Below, in pieces: positions 1 through 4,850 of a DNA stretch of 7,049 nt. Positions within the stretch are counted from its first letter, which is position 1; the number at the start of each line of letters is the position of its first letter. Below the pieces are notes generated by a model that saw only the letters and a list, made by a program, of their open reading frames with translations, searched no databases and had not been told where the DNA came from. Both the position numbers and the translations under genes were made by a program. Source of the DNA: Candidatus Poribacteria bacterium (GTDB lineage Bacteria > Poribacteria > WGA-4E > WGA-3G); contig VXXH01000672.1 in assembly GCA_009835515.1 (NCBI GenBank), forward strand, positions 1-7,049, in the 5' to 3' direction.

Positions 1-1104
1 GCCCCACCAGAATATGGTGCTGTCCCTGTTATCATTGAAGTGTTTCGCGACGTAGACTATAGCGGTCAACGGAGCGTCATTATGCGTGACATCAGTTCCG
101 TGTTTGATATCGGCATGAACGATACGATTACATCGATTCGTATCCAGCGGGGCCCGATTTTTCCATTTAGTGGTTTTCATGTTATTTTTTATGAACATGT
201 GAATTTTGAAGGTCGGCGGTTGAACTTAAGCTTGAACTCGCGGGAATTTCAGTTGGGGCTCCGGAACCTCAGGTCGCTCCCGCATTCGCAATCATTCTCT
301 GATATTATCTCTTCGATAAAAATTGTCCCGTTAGGGGTATTTCGGGTCCTGATTGTTGTCGGCGATAATATGACGAGCGAACCGGCAGTATTAGAATCGC
401 TGACCACCATTGAAGGGTTGGAATTCCAATTTACAACTGTGCATATCAACGACAATCCTGAGAATCGCGGTGATCCGAACAATGCGATCAAGCTTTCAAG
501 CGTTACCCTTTCAAACTATGATATTATTTGGTTCACATGGTTTGCTACGGGGCATGATGGCGAGTATTTCGTTGAGGACGCTGACCAGGCGATTCAAGAG
601 TTTGTCCGAAAAGGTGGGGTCGTCTGGGCTTCTGCTATGGACAACAACATCACCCCCCCTGATGGTGTACACACATCTGAGCCGCAGTGGCGCGGCGACT
701 GGCTGCCTGTCAATAGACATCCAATTCGAGTGATTAATTCCAACGATTGCAATGTCAATGTTACCGATGATGGACAGAAAACCGGCATGTTTACTTGGCC
801 CCACAAAATCAATGTAGATACCTTGATAACTGACGATCATTGGGTGACAGACGATCGGAGTTACCGAAAATTGGCAACCAGAGAGGATAATGGCGATGCT
901 GTCAGCGTTCAGCTGCAATGGGGCGAAGGTTATTACGTCGCTTTTGCGGTGGATACCCGTGACGCCCATCGGACGACTATAGCGAAACCTCTCATCGAGA
1001 ATGCCCTATGTTATTTAGCAAACCTCGCGTGGCAGACATCTCCACGTCAACCGCTTAAAGGGCGCTACCGGACAGCCCTCAGTGACGAGGAGATTTTCCG
1101 GTAA
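1..1104 (+). CDS. Beta/gamma-crystallin domain protein fused to a ThuA/GATase1-like domain (5' partial)
   Basis: The reading frame is open from base 1, so the start lies upstream; 367 residues are visible (numbered here from base 1). Residues about 10-55 and 58-108 form two Greek-key motifs of the beta/gamma-crystallin type. Each has an aromatic strand (VFRDVDYSG, IFYEHVNFEG) and ends in a calcium-clamp signature: NDTITS at residues 40-45 matches the (N/D)(N/D)xx(S/T)S rule exactly, while SDIISS at 100-105 has Ser in the first position. From about residue 113 the protein becomes an alpha/beta domain like ThuA/class-I glutamine amidotransferases: strand FRVLIVVGDN (114-123), strand DIIWFTWFAT (174-183), a helix, then KGGVVWASAM (204-213), and a late WGEGYYVAFAVD strand (307-318). 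No Cys sits at the expected nucleophile elbow, so catalysis is doubtful and a binding or structural role is more likely. Any signal peptide would lie outside the window. Domain calls are by eye; the crystallin part is firmer than the ThuA-like part. Confidence 0.8.
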   Translation, partial: APPEYGAVPVIIEVFRDVDYSGQRSVIMRDISSVFDIGMNDTITSIRIQRGPIFPFSGFHVIFYEHVNFEGRRLNLSLNSREFQLGLRNLRSLPHSQSFSDIISSIKIVPLGVFRVLIVVGDNMTSEPAVLESLTTIEGLEFQFTTVHINDNPENRGDPNNAIKLSSVTLSNYDIIWFTWFATGHDGEYFVEDADQAIQEFVRKGGVVWASAMDNNITPPDGVHTSEPQWRGDWLPVNRHPIRVINSNDCNVNVTDDGQKTGMFTWPHKINVDTLITDDHWVTDDRSYRKLATREDNGDAVSVQLQWGEGYYVAFAVDTRDAHRTTIAKPLIENALCYLANLAWQTSPRQPLKGRYRTALSDEEIFR

Positions 1105-1109
1105 AATTT

Positions 1110-1139
1110 AGGCATGCTTAAAAACGTGTGCTAATGCCT
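1110..1139. other. Weak inverted repeat in the gap between the crystallin and flotillin genes
   Basis: AGGCAT (1110-1115) and ATGCCT (1134-1139) are perfect reverse complements. A further GC/GC pair (1116-1117 with 1130-1131) is possible across a two-base bulge, leaving a 12-base loop. It lies 5 bases after the stop codon of the upstream gene. There is no T-tract after it, so it is not a classical intrinsic terminator. It may be a weak hairpin or chance. Confidence 0.2.
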
Positions 1140-1156
1140 CTGTGCTATCATTCTAT

Positions 1157-1162
1157 AGGAGA
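1157..1162 (+). promoter_or_regulatory. Ribosome binding site of the flotillin gene
   Basis: AGGAGA is a strong Shine-Dalgarno match, with GGAG ending 6 bases before the ATG at 1168. It fixes the start of the 766-residue flotillin. No convincing -35/-10 pair was found in the 63-base gap. TATCAT at 1146-1151 has an extended TG but would place the transcript start on the Shine-Dalgarno itself. Confidence 0.75.
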
Positions 1163-1167
1163 ATTGA

Positions 1168-3468
1168 ATGCGTTTCATTGCTGTTATCGTCTTCTTAATT
1201 GTTGTAGCAGTCGCCGTTGGCTGGTTTGTCTACCAAAACCTTGACGGTTTTGGCCAGACTGGGGTGATGCGATGGTTGACAGGTTTTCTCGTCGTGCTGT
1301 TTGCACTTTTAGCGGCTACTTGTGGTGCGATCATCCGCTACAGGATACCGAAAGCCGATGTCGCACTCGTCCGAACCGGTGGTTCAAAAGAAAAAATTAA
1401 TATCACCAAAGGACTCTGGGTTAACACCATCATCCATGAGATCAAAGAGATATCTCTCAATACCATGCGGATTGAGGTCATCCGAGAGGGACAAGAGGCT
1501 TTAATTACTTATGACTTCAACCGGGGCGATGTTGAAGTTGTTTTCTATCTTAAAGTTGAACCTAAAGAAGATGATGTTTTACGCGCTGCACAAGCCCTTG
1601 GCGATAAATCTATGACCCCAGAGACCGTGCGTGAACTCATTGAACCTAAACTTGAAGGTGCGTTGCGAAGTGTAGCCGCTGAAAGTGACATCCAAGATCT
1701 CCTCCAGAAACGCCAAGAGTTTGCGGATAAAGTCCAAGAGGCATGCGGCGAGGATTTAGAAATCCAAAACGGTTTGACGCTTGAGACTGTTTCAATTATC
1801 CGCGAAGACCAGACCCCTGTTGATACGCTTGATGCTGAAAACCGGTTTGATGCTGTTGGTATTCGTGAGATTACGGAAATTACTGCTGATCAGGAACGGG
1901 AAAAAGTAGACATCGTACAACGGAAAGAGGTCGCTATCGTTCAAATCGAAGTTGCTGCCCGTATAGAGAAACTTGAAGCGGAACAGGAACAGGCGTGGGC
2001 AGAGTCCGACCAGCAGAAGAATATCGCGATTTATGCTGCTGAACGGGAAGCGGAGACCCTCAAGTTCCAATTTGAGATGGAACAGAGTGTGCAAGAACGT
2101 GAATACGAGATGAAGCAAGAGGTCGAGCGCGCACGTATCACACAAGAACAGGTCGTCCAAGAACGCGAAATTGAGATGAATCGGGATGTTGAAGTCGCCC
2201 GTGTCCAGCAGGAACAGATTGTCGCGGAACGTGAGATAGAGAAAAACCTCATTGTCGAAACGCAGCAGATTGAACAATCTAAAGTCGTCCAACTTGCTGA
2301 AATTGAGCAGTTCCTCACTGTCCAGTTACAGAAAATTGAGCAGGAGCAGGCGATTGAGGTTCGTGAAATAGAGAAGGTATTGACGGTAGAGAAGGCACGT
2401 ATTGCGCAAGAAGAGGGTGTGATGCTCCGAGATATTGAGCGTGAGTTGATAGTTCAGACGGAACGTTTCGCTCAAGAACAGCAAGTCATGCAGCGCGAGA
2501 TTGAGAAGAACCTCGTTGTTGAAACCGCACAGATTGATCAGATGCGGCAGGTGGAAACCGCTGAGATTGCTAAGAAATTGACTGTAGAGTTGACACGAAT
2601 CGCTGCAGACCAACAGGAACAAATCCGAGATATCGAAAAGGAATTAGCAGTAGAGAAGGCACGTATTGCGCAAGAAGAGGGTGTGATGCTCCGAGATATT
2701 GAGCGTGAGTTGATAGTTCAGACGGAACGTTTCGCTCAAGAACAGCAAGTCATGCAGCGCGAGATTGAGAAGAACCTCGTTGTTGAAACCGCTCAAATCG
2801 ACCAGATGCGACACGTGGAACTCTCTGAAATTGCCAAAATGTTGAATGTGGAGCAGTCTCGTATCGGTCAGGAATTGCGGGTTGCGTTAACTGATGAAGA
2901 CCGGAAAATCGAAGTTGCCAGTAAACAGCAGGTAACGGCACTTGCAGAAAAAGAGAAGTTAGTTGCGGAAGCTGAACGTATGGGTGCGGAAGTGAACGTG
3001 ACAGCCACGGAAGAGGTGATGTCGGCGGAGTGGCAGCGTGAAGTTGCAGTCATCGGTGCAGAAGCACAAGCACAACCTATTGAACGTCTTGCTGATGCGG
3101 TACTTGCTGAAGCGCGTGCGAAAGCACAGGGTGAAATGGCGGAATATGAAGCACGGAATGTTGCTGAACAGCGCGTCCTTGTCCAAGAGGCGATCTTAGA
3201 ACTCATTAATGATGCGGATGATATTATTGAGCAGCTTATGAAACCGGTTGAGAAAATCGATAGCATTAAGATTCTGGATATGGGAAACACTGACGGGCAG
3301 GGTGGCATCAACCGAAGCAGTATGGGGCGACTCGCGAACGCTTTGCTGGATACAGGTGCTATCTCTCCAATGCTCAAAGAACTGTTCAACTTTGCGGATG
3401 TAGATGCCCAACAAATTACAGACAAAATTGCTGAGTATCTGGCGGATCTTGTCAATCGTCCGAGTTAA
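1168..3468 (+). CDS. Flotillin/YqiK-like SPFH-domain membrane scaffold protein with an extended repeat stalk
   Basis: The 766-residue protein has two hydrophobic segments at the N-terminus (about 3-22 and 36-57), which could form a membrane hairpin leaving the rest in the cytoplasm. The SPFH domain follows (about 58-235) with flotillin hallmarks: ALVRTGG, GLWVNTIIHEI, ISLNTM, YDFNRGDVEVVFYLKV, AAQALG, ALRSVAAES, NGLTLETVSI, DQTPVD and NRFDAVGI. Residues about 240-311 are a Glu/Gln/Ala-rich helix. Residues 312-575 are twelve exact 22-residue repeats, and 576-680 is the Ala/Glu-rich coiled coil usual in flotillins. The C-terminus has KPVEKIDSIKIL (692-703) and ends with an amphipathic tail, as in YqiK-type flotillins. 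Flotillins oligomerise at the membrane and organise microdomains; bacterial members often pair with an NfeD protein, but none is visible here. E. coli YqiK is about 550 residues, so much of the extra length is the repeat stalk. The start is set by AGGAGA. YqiK-subfamily membership is inferred; the flotillin family call is secure. Confidence 0.93.
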   Translation: MRFIAVIVFLIVVAVAVGWFVYQNLDGFGQTGVMRWLTGFLVVLFALLAATCGAIIRYRIPKADVALVRTGGSKEKINITKGLWVNTIIHEIKEISLNTMRIEVIREGQEALITYDFNRGDVEVVFYLKVEPKEDDVLRAAQALGDKSMTPETVRELIEPKLEGALRSVAAESDIQDLLQKRQEFADKVQEACGEDLEIQNGLTLETVSIIREDQTPVDTLDAENRFDAVGIREITEITADQEREKVDIVQRKEVAIVQIEVAARIEKLEAEQEQAWAESDQQKNIAIYAAEREAETLKFQFEMEQSVQEREYEMKQEVERARITQEQVVQEREIEMNRDVEVARVQQEQIVAEREIEKNLIVETQQIEQSKVVQLAEIEQFLTVQLQKIEQEQAIEVREIEKVLTVEKARIAQEEGVMLRDIERELIVQTERFAQEQQVMQREIEKNLVVETAQIDQMRQVETAEIAKKLTVELTRIAADQQEQIRDIEKELAVEKARIAQEEGVMLRDIERELIVQTERFAQEQQVMQREIEKNLVVETAQIDQMRHVELSEIAKMLNVEQSRIGQELRVALTDEDRKIEVASKQQVTALAEKEKLVAEAERMGAEVNVTATEEVMSAEWQREVAVIGAEAQAQPIERLADAVLAEARAKAQGEMAEYEARNVAEQRVLVQEAILELINDADDIIEQLMKPVEKIDSIKILDMGNTDGQGGINRSSMGRLANALLDTGAISPMLKELFNFADVDAQQITDKIAEYLADLVNRPS
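2386..2528 (+). repeat. 143-bp perfect direct repeat, copy 1
   Basis: This block is identical base for base to 2650-2792, offset by 264 bp (four 66-bp units), and encodes V407 to A454 of the flotillin. Identity stops abruptly on both sides, and silent positions inside are also conserved. This indicates recent duplication or gene conversion rather than selection on the protein alone. Confidence 0.95.
2650..2792 (+). repeat. 143-bp perfect direct repeat, copy 2
   Basis: Second copy of the block at 2386-2528, encoding V495 to A542. The flanks differ at silent and coding positions: the codon just upstream is GCA here and ACG in copy 1, and the next codons downstream use different bases for the same residues. 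Confidence 0.95.
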
Positions 3469-3541
3469 TTTTCTGGCTGCCCTGACGGTATGAATTTGTT
3501 ATCAAATCTTGGATGCGTCTTTTAACCGTGCCAGTCTATGT

Positions 3542-3546
3542 GAGGG
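3542..3546 (+). promoter_or_regulatory. Likely ribosome binding site deciding the start of the zinc-ribbon gene
   Basis: GAGGG lies 5 bases before ATG 3552. The earlier in-frame ATG at 3513 is preceded by TTATCAAATCTTGG, which has no Shine-Dalgarno match. This favours the start at 3552. Confidence 0.5.
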
Positions 3547-3551
3547 AAAAC

Positions 3552-4850
3552 ATGCGACATGCGAGACGGCAAACATCAGCAAGACGGCGCAAAAGCCAGC
3601 GGTGTCGTACCTGCAGGTCCAGTAACGGGAAGCGTGTCTGCCCCGCCCTCAGCGGTATGTTAATCTGTCCAGACTGCTGTAGAGCCAAGCGTGCAAAGAT
3701 TCCTGGATGCGATGCGAGATGCCAGTACTACGCTCCACTCGTTGTATCAAGCCGGACCCGTAGGAAATCAGATTTTCCGCTCCATCGGTGTTTGATCAGC
3801 CGCTCTAAAGACACCGGTATGCTAATCGTAGTAGGTACTCGAAAACGTCCAGATGGCAACTTGAAAGCGATGTTTCTCTTGCTTGATCTATGGAAGAAAG
3901 GGATTCGAGACTGCTTTTTTGATGCTAACCTTTCGGAAAAACAGTTTGAAAAAGTTTCGCAAAGAATCGCGAAGAGTTACAACCTCAGTGAACCGTTGGA
4001 GTTGCACGACGCAGATGAACCTGAGGAAGTGATTCGGGTACCGAAGGATACGCTTATTATTGAAGCGGATAACGCCATCCATGTTGATAAAGGCGTAAGT
4101 ATAATTGATCACGCGGAAGCCTCCGGCGGTAAAGCCATTGACAGTGCGCCCAGTGCGCGTGCGATACACGAAATTTATATCCCAAAAACTGGGAAGTGGT
4201 ACCTCTGGGCGCGCGTCTTCTTTGAATATAGCAAAGATTCTTATTGGATTGGTATGGATAACGCGGCGGCAAAGCCGTGGGATAGGGATGGCGGTCCAGG
4301 TGCCATAAAAATTTGGTCTGAACCTGATGATAACTCTAAATGGGGCCGTTGGCTCTGGGATACCGCGTCCACGGATACAATGGATAAGAAACCGAGCAAC
4401 AAGCCTGCTTTTTTTCATATCAAACGAACCGGTTACTATCGTCTCTGGTCTAAAGGGCGGGAAGCCGGTTCACGTTTAGACCAGATTCTGCTCACCCGCG
4501 CCCGCGATTTTAACACACAAGCTGAGACAGAGGGCAAACCGCTACCACTCAGGTATTCACCACACCTCTACGAGCCTGCCTCTATACATGAATGTCGGAA
4601 ACTGATTCGACATGCTGTGCAGATCGCGACTGCAGTCAACACTGAAATACCGTGGGAATTCAAATATTGGATACAGGATATTTGGGGCGATGTCACCCGA
4701 TTCCCTGAAACAGAAGGGTCGCTCTACAAATGTCCGAAATGTGCGGCAGACTTGCCACAACAGGTCGTTGACCTCATCATACAACATGCCCAATCCGATG
4801 ATATTCAGTTTTATATCTTATGCCGGAAGTGTGGAGGCGAGTTTGATTAA
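3552..4850 (+). CDS. Zinc-ribbon protein of unknown function with an internal carbohydrate-binding-like (CBM6/35-type) domain
   Basis: From ATG 3552 the protein has 432 residues; starting at ATG 3513 adds 13, but only 3552 has a Shine-Dalgarno (GAGGG). A basic N-terminus leads into a Cys-rich cluster: C18-x2-C21, C30, C39-x2-C42-C43, C53 and C57, within ICPDCC and IPGCDARC, probably binding one or two metals. A segment at about 75-125 (GMLIVVGTR, MFLLLDLWKKGIRDCFF) is a small alpha/beta unit I cannot name. Residues about 164-323 look like a CBM6/35-type beta-sandwich: IIEADNA at the start, ASGGKAI, YLWARV (217-222), DSYWIGMDN, a Trp-rich strand around WGRWLW, and REAGSRLDQILLT (303-315) at the end. 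A helical stretch (about 338-375) follows, then C394-x2-C397 and C424-x2-C427, a four-Cys zinc ribbon, at the very C-terminus. No signal peptide is seen, although such sugar-binding modules are usually exported. The zinc sites and CBM-like fold are read from motifs; the function is unknown. The stop overlaps the start of the next gene. Confidence 0.8.
   Translation: MRHARRQTSARRRKSQRCRTCRSSNGKRVCPALSGMLICPDCCRAKRAKIPGCDARCQYYAPLVVSSRTRRKSDFPLHRCLISRSKDTGMLIVVGTRKRPDGNLKAMFLLLDLWKKGIRDCFFDANLSEKQFEKVSQRIAKSYNLSEPLELHDADEPEEVIRVPKDTLIIEADNAIHVDKGVSIIDHAEASGGKAIDSAPSARAIHEIYIPKTGKWYLWARVFFEYSKDSYWIGMDNAAAKPWDRDGGPGAIKIWSEPDDNSKWGRWLWDTASTDTMDKKPSNKPAFFHIKRTGYYRLWSKGREAGSRLDQILLTRARDFNTQAETEGKPLPLRYSPHLYEPASIHECRKLIRHAVQIATAVNTEIPWEFKYWIQDIWGDVTRFPETEGSLYKCPKCAADLPQQVVDLIIQHAQSDDIQFYILCRKCGGEFD
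4833..4837 (+). promoter_or_regulatory. Shine-Dalgarno inside the end of the zinc-ribbon gene, setting a TTG start
   Basis: GGAGG is a full Shine-Dalgarno core, 5 bases before the in-frame TTG at 4843. It is also part of the Gly-Gly-Glu codons of the upstream protein's C-terminal zinc ribbon. It is the only strong ribosome binding site near the peptidase start. The later ATG 4912 and TTG 4900 have none. Confidence 0.5.

Larger units (their letters stand above)
2101..2892 (+). repeat. Twelve in-frame tandem 66-bp repeats (22 residues each) in the flotillin stalk
   Basis: Residues 312-575 divide without gaps into twelve units of exactly 22 residues. Each unit starts with a (E/D)IE-like triplet and has a consensus of Ile at position 2, Leu at 6, Val at 8, Ile at 13, Gln at 15, Val at 19 and often Arg at 22. 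The units show a higher-order pattern: 1-4, 5-8 and 9-12 are three related 88-residue (264-bp) blocks at 2101-2364, 2365-2628 and 2629-2892. The preceding 22 residues (290-311) are a worn thirteenth unit that keeps the EQ.VQER ending. Repeats of this composition form long alpha-helical coiled coil. Confidence 0.92.

Noticed and set aside
511..969. 152-residue antisense open frame in the crystallin/ThuA-like gene
   Set aside because: Overlaps a sense frame with recognisable domain motifs; no family signature or start signal of its own.
1143..1151. Extended -10-like TGCTATCAT upstream of the flotillin gene
   Set aside because: The transcript would start on the Shine-Dalgarno itself and no -35 box is present at the right distance.
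1792..2292. Long open frames on the - strand across the flotillin repeats (also 2031-2318, 2326-2622)
   Set aside because: They are antisense to strongly supported flotillin codons and their leucine/phenylalanine-rich sequence mirrors Glu/Gln-rich sense codons. The open frames follow from repeat and codon bias, with no ribosome binding site or family match.
2101..2892. CRISPR-like or mobile-element repeat
   Set aside because: The repeats are in-frame 66-bp coding units without spacers and continue the flotillin reading frame.
2868..3455. 195-residue antisense open frame over the flotillin C-terminus
   Set aside because: Ser/Ala-rich low-complexity shadow of the Ala/Glu-rich coiled coil on the other strand; the sense gene has clear flotillin motifs here.
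3469..3551. Possible promoter or terminator between the flotillin and zinc-ribbon genes
   Set aside because: Only a four-base TTTG/CAAA inverted repeat and a poor TTATCA box were seen; no T-tract and no spaced -35, so neither is supported.
4267..4277. CGGC-AAA-GCCG small hairpin
   Set aside because: Four base pairs inside conserved coding sequence of the CBM-like domain; expected by chance.
3888..4418. 176-residue antisense open frame in the zinc-ribbon gene
   Set aside because: Lies opposite the CBM-like domain codons; composition is arbitrary and no motif was recognised.
4612..4842. Upstream ATG extension of the M6 peptidase gene
   Set aside because: It would put 77 extra residues out of frame over the zinc-ribbon coding end, before the signal peptide, with no ribosome binding site; the translation lacks family features.
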